From positions 1 through 38,698 of the forward strand of contig JAPOIM010000043.1 of NCBI GenBank assembly GCA_029978905.1: a DNA stretch of 38,698 nucleotides. Direction: 5' to 3'. The position numbers and the translations under genes were made by a program. Source of the DNA: Planctomycetota bacterium. GTDB taxonomy: Bacteria; Planctomycetota; Planctomycetia; Pirellulales; UBA1268. This document shows positions 17,201-25,387 of this stretch, in pieces. The notes below the pieces were generated by a model. It was not told the DNA's origin. It worked only from the letters and a program-made list of their open reading frames with translations, and searched no databases. How positions within the stretch are numbered: the first letter of the stretch is position 1; every line of letters begins with the position of its first letter.

Positions 17201-17363
17201 TGGAAAGGATCGGCCGCACGTCGCGGTTGAAGTCCACCTCATCAGCCTGCACCGCGCACCCTGCGTTCACAGCAGCCGCGATCAGCATGGCGAGCCACGG
17301 AGCCGCACATCGGCGCCGCACAAGAAAACCCTGTGAACAGGGTGAAAAGTAGGGGCCGTGCAT
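14250..17363 (-). CDS. PSCyt1-DUF1549-DUF1553 planctomycete cytochrome
   Basis: A 1,037-aa protein with a signal region (cleavage probably after VQA, residue 40). Domains in order: PSCyt1 (PF07635), with heme motif CFSCH at 57-61 and the typical HGPDEEKREAGLRLD; DUF1549/PSCyt2 (PF07583) at about 165-375, with a second heme motif CAQCH at 346-350 and HKFDPLTHTDYF; a middle region that looks like a carbohydrate-binding-type beta domain (about 460-600); and DUF1553/PSD1 (PF07587) at about 700-975, with NRQWQAFFGTGLV and FLAVTFMDDCGWSLKKLHR. The ATG at 17363 is preceded by GAGG at about 11 bases. It is the first gene of the operon and overlaps the DUF1501 gene by four bases. The role is probably periplasmic electron transfer or oxidative chemistry on complex substrates; this is inference. 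Confidence 0.93.
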   Translation of the reverse strand: MHGPYFSPCSQGFLVRRRCAAPWLAMLIAAAVNAGCAVQADEVDFNRDVRPILSNRCFSCHGPDEEKREAGLRLDLRDAALAELDSGHRAIVPGHADDSELVARVTSDDPDLVMPPPHVKKTLSGEEKEILARWIEQGAPYAPHWAFVAPTRPAIPEVRQEGWARTPIDRFVLARLEAEGLAPAPEADRAALCRRVSLDLIGLPPSPDEVEAFLADESEDAYEKLVDRLLASPRYGERWARRWLDLARYADTNGYEKDRPREIWPYRDWVIRALNDDMPFDAFTIRQIAGDMLPEPTVDDIIATGFHRNTMINEEGGIDPLEFRYLAMVDRVATTGSTWLGLTTGCAQCHTHKFDPLTHTDYFSLMALLNNADEPEWLIPSDDQVARRVAIDAQIEAAWDALPARWPAPEATEGDAKQTAAEQLAERFAAWNEIESQAAISWQVRHPQVVSSTMPHLVVRDDGTVLGSGDSTKSEVYELVLPGGEVDVRALRLEVLPDPSLPANGPGMTSYEGPKGDFFLSELELSVAGRSVQLASASESFAGTAFAGKVSGAAGAIDGEMSSGWTTNGQQGRAHAAVFVMAEPVPVGEPLRVTMRFERHYACPLGCFRWSVTDVEGAAARGHSAEEEAALAVVAAERTEAEQQRVFRRFLASAAELTEPVAEIRRLEESLRQGTRTLVMAERPAENPRPTHRHHRGEYTQPEELVPAAVPGFLPQLPQGQPTDRRALAEWLVSRDNPLTARVTVNRQWQAFFGTGLVATLEDFGYQGALPSHPALLDFLAVTFMDDCGWSLKKLHRLMVTSSTYRQASTVSPELAARDPENRLLARGPRVRLEAEVIRDSLLAASGLLSSKMYGPGVRPPQPAGVTEVAYGSPGWSASEGEDRYRRSIYTFQKRTAPFAMTTTFDGPTGESCLPRRDVSNSPLQALTLLNDPMFLELAAALGRLAATMDGNDAARLEMLALRLLSRPLAEPEEAAILDYLARQRERLAAGELDATRLLAAAAAHHDAEPADISFEHAAWMLVARALMNLDEAIVKR

Positions 17364-17513
17364 CGTGTCGGTTCATCCTCGGGAGCGCGAGAGCCGAATT
17401 ATGGCATCCACCCCCTCCCCTGACCACCAACACCCCGCGCCTCATGCCCGCCCACACGCTCCGGGCTCAGCACGTGCCGAAGAGTCGAACTACACTGCAA
17501 AGACACCTCCTCG
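17364..17513. other. Divergent intergenic region (PSD1 operon / hflK)
   Basis: These 150 bases separate two divergent transcription units, so both promoters should lie here or extend into the genes. I see no hexamer pair good enough to call. Confidence 0.4.
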
Positions 17514-18545
17514 ATGGATACGCCGATGTCATTTGGAACGAACAACCCGATCACGATTCCCTCACTCGACCCAGGCCGGCGGCGTTCGCTGATTCTCGTC
17601 GCGGCCGTAGGTCTCCTCCTCTTGATGGGGATCACCGGCTCCTTCTATTCGGTGGGCCCTGAGAGCGTGGCGGTCGTCCAGCGATTTGGTCGCTACACCC
17701 ACACCAGCGAAGCCGGCCTCCACTTCAAGTTTCCCTTCGGCATCGACACCGTCTCGATCCTGCCAGTGAAGCGGCAGCTGAAGCTGGAATTTGGCTTCGG
17801 CTCCGATGGCGCCACCAACCCATACCAATCCTCACGAGAGACGGAAGCCGAGGCCGACATGGTCACCGGTGACCTCAACGCCGCGCACGTAGAGTGGGTC
17901 GTGCAGTACGAGATCAATGATCCGAAGGCGTACCTCTTCAATCTGCGTGAGCCTGTGGCCACGCTCCGAGATCTCTCTGAAAGCGTGATGCGCGAAGTGG
18001 TGGGAGACCGGACAGTCGACGAAGTGCTCACGATCGGTCGGCAGGGTATCGAGACCGCCGCCATTGAGAAGCTCACCGAAGTCGTCACCACGCTCGACAT
18101 GGGCCTCCGCGTGCAGCAGGTGCAACTCAAGAATGTGCACCCGCCCACGGCCGTGCAGTCGTCGTTTGATGAAGTGAACCGCGCTCAGCAAGAGCGGGAG
18201 CAGATGATCAACCAGGCCAACGGCAACTACAACCGCGAGGTTCCCAAAGCCCGCGGCGAGGCGGAGAAAGACATTCAGTCTGCCGAGGGCTATGCGATCG
18301 AACGCGTCAATGAAGCCGAGGGCGACGTGGCACGCTTCACCGCCCTTCTTGAGCAGTACGAAAAAGCTCCTGACGTGACGCGGCAGCGAATTTACCTCGA
18401 AACGATGTCTGAACTCCTGCCCTCGCTCGGCGGCAAGATCGTGATCGACGAGGAGGCACGCCAGCTGCTGCCCCTGCTGAATCTTGCAACTCCCACCCCC
18501 GCCTCACCCACACCTCGCCCATCCGCCAACACACGCTCGTATTAG
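17514..18545 (+). CDS. hflK: HflK-like SPFH/band-7 membrane protein
   Basis: 343 aa. A short cytoplasmic N-terminus and one transmembrane helix (about residues 24-43, LILVAAVGLLLLMGITGSF) are followed by an SPFH/band-7 domain (VGPESVAVVQRFGRY, GLHFKFPFGIDTV) and a long charged helix rich in Glu, Arg and Ala (about 215-300). It ends in a Pro/Thr/Ser-rich tail. In other bacteria HflK with HflC forms a large membrane ring around the protease FtsH and modulates turnover of membrane proteins. The gene lies 23 bases upstream of hflC, the usual order. ATG codons at 17514 and 17526 are both possible and neither has a clear Shine-Dalgarno sequence. Confidence 0.92.
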   Translation: MDTPMSFGTNNPITIPSLDPGRRRSLILVAAVGLLLLMGITGSFYSVGPESVAVVQRFGRYTHTSEAGLHFKFPFGIDTVSILPVKRQLKLEFGFGSDGATNPYQSSRETEAEADMVTGDLNAAHVEWVVQYEINDPKAYLFNLREPVATLRDLSESVMREVVGDRTVDEVLTIGRQGIETAAIEKLTEVVTTLDMGLRVQQVQLKNVHPPTAVQSSFDEVNRAQQEREQMINQANGNYNREVPKARGEAEKDIQSAEGYAIERVNEAEGDVARFTALLEQYEKAPDVTRQRIYLETMSELLPSLGGKIVIDEEARQLLPLLNLATPTPASPTPRPSANTRSY

Positions 18546-18568
18546 CCGCCTGCCGCAGAAAGACTGTC

Positions 18569-19576
18569 ATGCCACGCATATCCTCGAATCCTTCGCCGCT
18601 GACTACGTCCTTTGCCGTGCTTTTGACGGTGGTGGCTGTGGTCGTCTTCTTCGGCAGTGCCTACCAGATTGACGAAACCGAGCAGGTGGTGATCACACGG
18701 TTTGGAAAGCCCGTCGGTCAACCCATCAACGTCGACGGCAAAGAAGCCGGCCTGCACTTTAAAGTGCCGCTGATTTCCACGGTGAACCGCTTCGACACGC
18801 GGATTCTCGAGTGGGACGGCCAGCCCAACCAGATGACCACCCGCGACAAGCTCTACATCGTCGTCGACACCTTTGCCCGCTGGAGGATCTCCGACCCCCT
18901 GCTCTATTTTCAGGCCTTGCGCGACGAGCGGAGCGCCCTCTCGCGGCTCGATGACATCATCGGTAGTGAAACCCGCAACGTTGTGGCCCGCCACGATCTG
19001 ATCGAAGTGGTTCGCAGTGAAAAAGATCGCGAACCTGTTCGCGACGAAACGCTCGAAGAGTTTGAGTTTGGCACGACCGTGGGAGTGTTGCCGCCGATCA
19101 GTTTCGGCCGCATTCATCTCGAGCAAGAGATCCGCGACGCCGCGATGCCGAAAGTCAAGCTGTGGGGCATCGAACTCCTCGATGTCCGCATCAAGCGGAT
19201 CAACTACAAGAGCGATGTGATCACCAAGATCTATGAGCGGATGATCTCGGAGCGTGAGCAGATCGCCGAACGCTTCCGCTCAGAAGGTGCTGGTGAGGCC
19301 GCCAAGATTGATGGGCGACGGGAGAAAGATCTTCGTGAGATCCAGTCGCAAGCCTACCGCGAGGTTGAAGAAATCCAGGGGAAGGCTGATGCGGAAGCTT
19401 CTGAAATCTACGCCAACGCGTACAACACAAGCCCTGTGGCAGCCGAGTTTTACGGCTTCTTAAAAACGCTCGACATGTATCGAGATGCACTCGGCCAAGA
19501 TACGACAGTCGTGCTGACGACTGATAGCGACTTATTCAGATTGCTAAAGTCATCGTCGGCAAGCCCAAAAGAATAG
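18569..19576 (+). CDS. hflC: HflC-like SPFH/band-7 membrane protein
   Basis: 335 aa. One N-terminal transmembrane helix (about residues 13-31) precedes the SPFH domain, with DETEQVVITRFGKPVG, GLHFKVPLISTVNRFDTR and the typical VDTFARWRISDPLLYF. WGIELLDVRIKRINY follows, then a helical SEREQIAERFRSEGAGEA region and a C-terminal AAEFYGFLKTLDMYRDAL segment, all characteristic of HflC. It is the second gene of the hflKC pair. The ribosome-binding site is weak (AGAAAG about six bases before the ATG). Confidence 0.94.
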   Translation: MPRISSNPSPLTTSFAVLLTVVAVVVFFGSAYQIDETEQVVITRFGKPVGQPINVDGKEAGLHFKVPLISTVNRFDTRILEWDGQPNQMTTRDKLYIVVDTFARWRISDPLLYFQALRDERSALSRLDDIIGSETRNVVARHDLIEVVRSEKDREPVRDETLEEFEFGTTVGVLPPISFGRIHLEQEIRDAAMPKVKLWGIELLDVRIKRINYKSDVITKIYERMISEREQIAERFRSEGAGEAAKIDGRREKDLREIQSQAYREVEEIQGKADAEASEIYANAYNTSPVAAEFYGFLKTLDMYRDALGQDTTVVLTTDSDLFRLLKSSSASPKE

Positions 19577-19601
19577 TCTAAGCAAGTGAGGAAACAGACT
19601 T

Positions 19602-19629
19602 GCGGGGGCAGGACAAAGCCCGCCCCCGC
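19602..19629. terminator. GC-rich hairpin between converging hflC and the fasciclin gene
   Basis: An 8-bp stem (19602-19609 with 19622-19629, GCGGGGGC with GCCCCCGC) encloses a 12-base loop in the 74-base gap between two converging genes. There is no T-tract on either strand, so intrinsic termination is uncertain. Confidence 0.4.
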
Positions 19630-19650
19630 GCGTCTGCACCGTCCCTTCCC

Positions 19651-20196
19651 TTACGGGAGAATGACGGCGTCGATCACATGAATCACGCCGTTTGAGCATT
19701 CAATGTCGGTCTTCACGACATTGGCGTTGTCGACCTTGACCTTGCCGTCAGCGACGACGATATCGACTTCACCACCCTGCACGGTCTTGGCATTCTTAAG
19801 CTTGACGACGTCAGCAGCCATCACCTTGCCCGGCACCACGTGGTAGGTGAGGACGGCGACCAACTTGTCCTTGTTCTCAGGCTTCAGCAGCGATTCCACC
19901 GTGCCTTCTGGGAGCTTGGCAAACGCTTCATTCGTCGGTGCGAAGACCGTAAAGGGGCCGTCACCCTTGAGCGTCTCCACCAACCCAGCGGCCTTCACCG
20001 CAGCCACCAGTGTGGAAAACGCATCGGCGCCGACCGCCGTGTCCACAATGTCCTTCTTTTCAGCCAGCTTCACTGCGTGAACTTTGACTGACTTCTTCGC
20101 CGAGAGCGGGCACTCGCCAGCATGGGCAGCACCAATCGTGGCACCCGCAGCCACGGCAGCAGCAAGCATTCCGCAGAAAAACTTCGAAATCCGCAT
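19651..20196 (-). CDS. Secreted fasciclin (FAS1) domain protein
   Basis: 181 aa. A classic signal peptide ([20 protein letters not shown], cleavage about AHA-GE) is followed by a Lys-rich linker and a single FAS1 domain (PF02469) at about 47-181. The H1 motif [15 protein letters not shown] and the H2 motif [13 protein letters not shown] are both clear, as is the TYHVVPGKV segment. The ATG at 20196 is chosen because AAAGG lies eight to nine bases upstream and the signal peptide begins there; 36 in-frame codons upstream do not look coding. It stands alone, converging on hflC. FAS1 proteins act in cell-surface or matrix adhesion; the partner is unknown. Confidence 0.95.
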   Translation of the reverse strand: MRISKFFCGMLAAAVAAGATIGAAHAGECPLSAKKSVKVHAVKLAEKKDIVDTAVGADAFSTLVAAVKAAGLVETLKGDGPFTVFAPTNEAFAKLPEGTVESLLKPENKDKLVAVLTYHVVPGKVMAADVVKLKNAKTVQGGEVDIVVADGKVKVDNANVVKTDIECSNGVIHVIDAVILP

Positions 20197-20451
20197 TTCA
20201 AGAACCTTTCGTACAACCCGACAAAGCCTGATCGAAACGCCCGCCGCAGACGCACAGCAGAACCTCCTTCGATGGCTCGAAAACCAAACCGCACGGCGAT
20301 TCACGGAATAACAGAAAATTTTTTAAAGTCCTGCCGTTGTGGGTTCGGACCGGTCGCAGCGGGCCCGGGCAAGCGGATAGGATACGTGCATTGAGGGGCT
20401 TTTTCGTCTCTTTCTGTCTCGTCATGGCCTTTGCGCTTCGAGGACGCCTGC
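20197..20451. other. 255-bp divergent intergenic region
   Basis: The region separates the divergent fasciclin gene and the cytochrome/LamG fusion gene. It has a distinctly AT-rich block (about 20308-20328, with TTTTTTAAA) in otherwise GC-rich DNA, the most likely promoter area. I cannot assign convincing -35/-10 pairs. Confidence 0.45.
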
Positions 20452-23400
20452 ATGCCGGTTCGATTGCCTGCCCTGCCTCCAGGGGCTCCCTTGATCACAC
20501 GTTCGTGGTTCTGTCCCGCAGGGCCCGTCGCGGCCTTGGCTTTCAGCATCTGCGTGGCCATGGCACCCGTCGCGTCGGCTGGACTCGAGGCCGAACTCCG
20601 CAGCACCGACCCCTCTGTGCTCGCGGCTCGCGTGCGATTGCGCGGAGATGCCATGCGCGGCGCCGTGCTCTTCCACACCTCGGCCGCTTCCTGCGTCCGC
20701 TGCCATACGGCGGGCGATGCGGCCTCTCCGCTCGGGCCAGATCTCGCCACGCCACGGCCGGAATCCGCCACGCTGCCTGCCGCGATCGACCACGCCATCC
20801 GTTCGCTGCTCGACCCCTCGGCTGCGATCCGCGACGGCTATGAAACCCTCACCATCCAGACGGTCGACGGGGAGGTAATCAGCGGCCTGCGGGTTCGAGA
20901 AACCGACGACGCCATCGTGCTGCGAAGTGCGAGCGACCTCCTCCGCGAAACCGTCATCCCCCACGAGGACGTTGAAGAGATCGGGGTTTCGGAAGTGTCG
21001 ATGATGCCCTCTGGTTTGGTCGACTCCCTTGCCGACGAGCGGGAGTTTCTCGACCTGGTGCGCTATGTCGCCGAGATCGCCCACGGTGGGAGGGAGCGTG
21101 AACTGGCCCTCGCGCCCGATGCTGCAAGCCTGGTGATCACCGACGACACCCAAGGCCTCGACCACGCCGGCATCCTCCGCGACCTGACCAAAAAAGACTT
21201 TGACGCCGGCAGCCGGATCTTTGCCGGCCACTGCGTCAACTGCCATGGCGCCGACGGCAACGAACCTCGCCTACCCACCGCACGGGCCTTCGGCCGCGAT
21301 GCGCTCAAGTTTGGCAGCGATCCGTACCGGATGTTCCTCACCGTCAGCCGTGGGGCTGGCCTGATGGGAGCCCTGCAGAACCTCTCGCCGATGGAGCGTT
21401 ATCAGGTCGTGCACTATGTCCGCGAAGGCCTGATGAAGGATCGCAATCCCCAGTATGAGACCATCGACGAGGCATACCTCGCGTCGCTGCCAGAAGGCGA
21501 GGGCCGCGGAGAGACGCAAGCAATCGTTGATCGCGACTACGGCCCTGCCCTCGGCTCGCAGCTCGGGCACCGCGTCAACAACGGCCTCACCCTGCGACTG
21601 CCTGGCGAGATCGCCCTCTGCTACGACCTGCACCGCATGCGACTCGCCGCCGCCTGGCAAGGTGGTTTCCTGGACCTCTCGGAAACGCACCACCAAAAGC
21701 AACGTGGCGAGCAGATGCCACAGATCGAGGGTGACCCGCTGCCAGGTCTCGATGCCTGGCAGTGGGCCTTTGGGGGCACCTTTGACGACGTCGAGGCCCA
21801 CAAGCCTCCCCGCGGCCCACTCCGCGACGACTGGCTGACCTACCGTGGACACTACCTCCACAACAATCAAGCGATTCTCAGTTATGCGATTGAGGGTCGC
21901 GAGGTGCTCGAGTCGGTCGAGGCACTCTCCTCCACCAGCCCCGTCACGCTCGCGCACAGCCTCACGATTGGCCCTGGCGCCCCACTGACGCTCAGCGTGG
22001 GTCAGATGCGTTCCGAGAAGGGGAAGGCAGGGATCGTGAAAGCCGATGACCTGAGCCACGTCGACGGCTTTGGCCCGGCGCGCGCCGACGGCATCGCCTT
22101 CGTGAGTGGCCAACCGACAGGGGATGCTCCACCTCAGCCATTCCAAAACATACCTCGCCACATGGTTGAAGCGGAGGACGCCCGCGAGCTCGACCTTGGC
22201 ACCCCCAGCCGCACCCTGCTCGTGCGGTTCCGTGGCCAGGAAGGCACGTTGGTGGCCTCGACTCCAAAGAACGGCATCTGGAAACCGGATGGCAAGACGC
22301 TCTTCGTCCGGGGAGGCCGGCTTGTCTACGACATCGGGTGGGTGGGCGCGATCGCCAGTTCTACGAATCTCGCTGATGGCCAGTGGCACACCGCCGCCTT
22401 GGTGGTCAAGAAGAATGAGACACGGCTCTATGTCGACGGCAAACTCGAGGCGAAGCGTGGGGAGTTTCTTCGGCCTGCGGCGGCGGGCTTTGTATTCAAG
22501 GTCGGCGCCACCGCCACCAACTTCGGAGGGGATTACGAAGGCGAGATCGGCTGGGTCCGTCTTCTCGACCGCGTGCTCAGCGATGAACAGATCGCCGCCT
22601 GTGCGGCCGATGCCCAGCCGCCAGCCCAGGCACCACTCTTCGCCTGGCAGCCCAAGCCCACCGCACCTGCTGCGGCGCCAACCCCGGCAGCTGACGACCA
22701 GGCCAACTGGGGCCTGATCGCCGCGGCGACGCTTCAGGGTGATCTCGAAGGCTGCACCTGGCATCGAGACGACGACGGCCGCCTGCTCCTCACAATCCCT
22801 GCAGGCAAGGAGCGAAGGCGTCTGCGCGTGATCCGCAGCACGCTCAGCTCCACCTCGCAGCTGCCAGCGTTCCACGAGACCTGCCGCCAGGCTTCCAACT
22901 CGCCGCCGATCGACCTCGCGGACCTCACCCACGGCGGTTCACTTCGCTGGCCTGAAACGCTGACGGCCTCGGGGCAGCTCGGCACGAACATCAACGGCTA
23001 CGCTCTCGACACCGTCAACGTGCCTTTTGAAAACCCTTGGAACGCGTGGCTTCGCACCTCATCCCTCGACTTCTTTGACGATGGCCGCTGTGTGGTCACC
23101 ACGCATGGCGGCGATGTCTACATCGTCAGCGGGCTCGACGATGATCTCGACGCCGTTTCGTGGAAGCGGTTCGCCGCGGGGCTCTTTGAACCCTTTGGCG
23201 TGCGGGTAGTCGACGGCCAGATCTACGTCACCTGCCACGACGGCCTCAAGCGGCTGCACGACTTCAACCAGGATGGCGAAGCCGACTTCATTGAAGCCTT
23301 CTGGAACGACGACGATGTCTCAAGCGTGTTCCACGCCTTCTCGTTTGACCTGCAGACCGACTCGCACGGCAACTTCTATCTCGCCAAGGCTGGCCAGCAC

Positions 23401-24351
23401 ACCGACCACGGCCGTCCCGGGAGCATCATGCGGATTCCTCCCGAGGGCGGCTCCGCCGAGGTGGTCGCCTGGGGCATCCGCACACCCAACGGCATGGGCA
23501 TCCTTCCCGACGACAGGCTCACCGTCTCTGACAACCAAGGACCGTGGATGCCGGCCAGCAAAATCTCGCTCATCCGCGAAGGCTCGTTCCTCGGCAACAT
23601 GCCGCAAAACAAAGAGCAGGAGGCCTGGCTCGCCGAGCGCCACGGCGGCAGCCTCCCGAGCACCTTTGAGGAACCGATCGTGTGGATGCCACAGGAGGTC
23701 GACAGTTCCAGTGGTGGCCAGGTGTGGGCTGGCGACGAGAGGCTTGGGCCTCTGGCGGGCCGCATGATCCACTCCTCCTTCGGCAAGGGCTGGCTCTACT
23801 CGCTCTCGCTGCAAGAGGTCGACGGCACGATGCAGGGAGCGATCATCCCGCTTCCCCATCAGTGGTCTGCCGGCGTGATGCGATTGCGAATCAATCCTGC
23901 CGACGGGCAGATCTATGGCGTCGGCCTCTCCGGGTGGCAAGGGCCCAGGAACGGGCTCGATGGGTGCCTCCAGCGACTCCGCGCCACCGGCGAGCCCGTG
24001 CAGATGATCGACCGGGTGGAGGTGGTTCCCGGGGGCATTGAACTGACCTTCAGTTTTGATCTCGATCCCGCATCAGCCCAGCGGCCCGAAGCCTTCACCG
24101 CCGAAATGTGGAACTATCTCTGGTCAAAACGGTATGGCTCCGATCAGTTTTCAGTGCGAAACCCTGACACGCAGGGCCACGACCCGCTCACAGTCGAGGC
24201 GGTCGATGTGCTCGGCCCTCGTAGGCTCCGACTCGTGATTCCTGACTTGGCGATCTGCGACCAACTTGAGCTCTCGGTGCTCGTCGCAGACACCTCCGGG
24301 CAGACCTTCTCCGACACCGCGTTTCTCACGATCCACGCGATCCCGCAGTAG
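20452..24351 (+). CDS. Fusion: heme-binding domain, cytochrome c, DUF6797-like, LamG, PVC dehydrogenase-type propeller
   Basis: 1,299 aa. The ATG at 20452 has GAGGA seven bases upstream; an in-frame TTG at 20431 is less likely. A signal peptide ends about ASA (residue 43). Domains: a TIGR02603-like heme-binding domain (about 55-210) with CVRCH at 81-85, SLLDPSAAIRDGYE and VSMMPSGLVDSL; a second cytochrome c domain with CVNCH at 261-265; a DUF6797-like region (about 365-560); a LamG/concanavalin-like domain (about 586-715) with DGQWHTAALVVKKNETRLYVDGK; a Pro/Ala linker (722-748); then a propeller of the glucose/sorbosone-dehydrogenase type (about 850-1190) with DFNQDGEADF and WGIRTPNGMGILPDD. 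The likely role is a periplasmic, cytochrome-linked sugar or polysaccharide dehydrogenase carrying its own binding domain (inference). An FGE-like gene follows 76 bases later. Confidence 0.88.
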   Translation: MPVRLPALPPGAPLITRSWFCPAGPVAALAFSICVAMAPVASAGLEAELRSTDPSVLAARVRLRGDAMRGAVLFHTSAASCVRCHTAGDAASPLGPDLATPRPESATLPAAIDHAIRSLLDPSAAIRDGYETLTIQTVDGEVISGLRVRETDDAIVLRSASDLLRETVIPHEDVEEIGVSEVSMMPSGLVDSLADEREFLDLVRYVAEIAHGGRERELALAPDAASLVITDDTQGLDHAGILRDLTKKDFDAGSRIFAGHCVNCHGADGNEPRLPTARAFGRDALKFGSDPYRMFLTVSRGAGLMGALQNLSPMERYQVVHYVREGLMKDRNPQYETIDEAYLASLPEGEGRGETQAIVDRDYGPALGSQLGHRVNNGLTLRLPGEIALCYDLHRMRLAAAWQGGFLDLSETHHQKQRGEQMPQIEGDPLPGLDAWQWAFGGTFDDVEAHKPPRGPLRDDWLTYRGHYLHNNQAILSYAIEGREVLESVEALSSTSPVTLAHSLTIGPGAPLTLSVGQMRSEKGKAGIVKADDLSHVDGFGPARADGIAFVSGQPTGDAPPQPFQNIPRHMVEAEDARELDLGTPSRTLLVRFRGQEGTLVASTPKNGIWKPDGKTLFVRGGRLVYDIGWVGAIASSTNLADGQWHTAALVVKKNETRLYVDGKLEAKRGEFLRPAAAGFVFKVGATATNFGGDYEGEIGWVRLLDRVLSDEQIAACAADAQPPAQAPLFAWQPKPTAPAAAPTPAADDQANWGLIAAATLQGDLEGCTWHRDDDGRLLLTIPAGKERRRLRVIRSTLSSTSQLPAFHETCRQASNSPPIDLADLTHGGSLRWPETLTASGQLGTNINGYALDTVNVPFENPWNAWLRTSSLDFFDDGRCVVTTHGGDVYIVSGLDDDLDAVSWKRFAAGLFEPFGVRVVDGQIYVTCHDGLKRLHDFNQDGEADFIEAFWNDDDVSSVFHAFSFDLQTDSHGNFYLAKAGQHTDHGRPGSIMRIPPEGGSAEVVAWGIRTPNGMGILPDDRLTVSDNQGPWMPASKISLIREGSFLGNMPQNKEQEAWLAERHGGSLPSTFEEPIVWMPQEVDSSSGGQVWAGDERLGPLAGRMIHSSFGKGWLYSLSLQEVDGTMQGAIIPLPHQWSAGVMRLRINPADGQIYGVGLSGWQGPRNGLDGCLQRLRATGEPVQMIDRVEVVPGGIELTFSFDLDPASAQRPEAFTAEMWNYLWSKRYGSDQFSVRNPDTQGHDPLTVEAVDVLGPRRLRLVIPDLAICDQLELSVLVADTSGQTFSDTAFLTIHAIPQ

Positions 24352-24360
24352 CCCACGCAA

Positions 24361-24417
24361 CTTTGGGTGCCCTCCGCCGTTTAACGGTGCTGAGGCAGCG
24401 ACGACGAACACCCAAAG
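24361..24417 (+). promoter_or_regulatory. Intercistronic stem-loop overlapping the next gene's ribosome-binding site
   Basis: A perfect 9-bp inverted repeat, CTTTGGGTG (24361-24369) with CACCCAAAG (24409-24417), closes a region that also holds an inner hairpin (GCCGT / ACGGT around TTA, flanked by CCTC / GAGG). The 3' arm includes AAAG of the Shine-Dalgarno AAAGGA (24414-24419) that serves the ATG at 24428. Folding would partly hide the ribosome-binding site. Confidence 0.55.
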
Positions 24418-24427
24418 GAACAGGCGG

Positions 24428-25384
24428 ATGGATCCCCACAAACTCCCGGCAGGCGAGTGGACGTCGCTGAAAACGGTCCTCATCGGCCTGCTGGCAGCCA
24501 CTGTCTGGAGTGTCGGCTCCGCGAGTGTCCGCGCGGAAGTGGCCATGGAGATGGTCACGGTGGGAGATCCCGGGAATGCCCCAAACGCTGGTGGCTTCGG
24601 AGCCGTCCCCTACACGTTCCAAATCAGTGCGTATGAAGTCACCATCGGCCAATACGCGGAGTTCCTCAACGCCGTCGCCGCCTCCGATCCCTTCGAGCTC
24701 TACCACGAGATGATGGCGTTGTCGGCCAATGCGGCCGGCATCGAGCGGTCGGGCGATCCCGGTTCCTACACGTACCGCGTGCTCGGGTCCGCCATGCGGC
24801 CAATCACCTACGTCAACTGGTGGGACGCAGCCCGGTTCTGTAACTGGCTGCACAACGGCCAGGGATCCGGGAGCACCGAAGAGGGAGCGTATCGGCTCAA
24901 AGGCGCTGTGGAGGGTTATCCGCCGAAGGCGAGCGACAAGGCCCGCTTTACGATTCCCACCGAAAACGAGTGGTTCAAGGCAGCTTTCTACAAAGGAGGA
25001 GGAACCAACGCCGGTTATTGGACCTACGCCACGCAGAGCGACGAGCCCCCGAGCAATGCGCCGAAGGCTGGCAAAAACAGGGTCAACTATCGTGCGAAGG
25101 GGAGGTTTTGCATGACGCAGGAGAACACCTACTCCCGCGAAACACCGTATCTCACCGACGTGGGGCAATTCTCAGAAAGCCCCAGTGCCTATGGGACGTT
25201 CGATCAGCACGGGAACGTGCAGGAGTGGAATGACCTCGATGGCCTCTCCAGTGAGGCCCGAGGAATTCTCGGAGGCTCGTGGTACCAAGGAGTGTTCTTC
25301 CTGAACTTCCGGGAAGGCCGCAGCACGCCAAACTACGAAACCAATACGACCGGCTTTCGCGTGGCAAGCCCTGCTGCCGAGTGA
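24428..25384 (+). CDS. FGE/SUMF1-fold secreted protein lacking the catalytic cysteines
   Basis: 318 aa with a signal peptide (hydrophobic core about 19-35, cleavage about VRA-EV). The rest is a formylglycine-generating-enzyme-like domain (PF03781): YEVTIGQYAEFLNAV, RPITYVNWWDAARFCNWLHNG, FTIPTENEWFKAAFYKGG, YGTFDQHGNVQEWNDL, ILGGSWYQG and NTTGFRVA. Catalytic FGE needs a cysteine pair just after the R-G-G-S motif; here that segment reads GGSWYQGVFFLNFREGRS with no Cys, so sulfatase activation is unlikely. The ATG at 24428 has AAAGGA eight bases upstream; upstream in-frame ATGs lie inside the previous gene. It probably shares a transcript with that gene. A non-catalytic binding or structural role is inferred. 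Confidence 0.9.
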   Translation: MDPHKLPAGEWTSLKTVLIGLLAATVWSVGSASVRAEVAMEMVTVGDPGNAPNAGGFGAVPYTFQISAYEVTIGQYAEFLNAVAASDPFELYHEMMALSANAAGIERSGDPGSYTYRVLGSAMRPITYVNWWDAARFCNWLHNGQGSGSTEEGAYRLKGAVEGYPPKASDKARFTIPTENEWFKAAFYKGGGTNAGYWTYATQSDEPPSNAPKAGKNRVNYRAKGRFCMTQENTYSRETPYLTDVGQFSESPSAYGTFDQHGNVQEWNDLDGLSSEARGILGGSWYQGVFFLNFREGRSTPNYETNTTGFRVASPAAE

Positions 25385-25387
25385 CTC

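Noticed and set aside
14250-17363. Lipoprotein anchoring at the Cys of VNAGC
   Set aside because: The position three before the Cys is Asn rather than Leu, so the lipobox is poor; ordinary cleavage after VQA fits better.
21271-22932. 553-codon - strand frame opposite the cytochrome/LamG fusion
   Set aside because: The sense frame contains CVNCH, DUF6797-like and LamG motifs; the antisense product has none.
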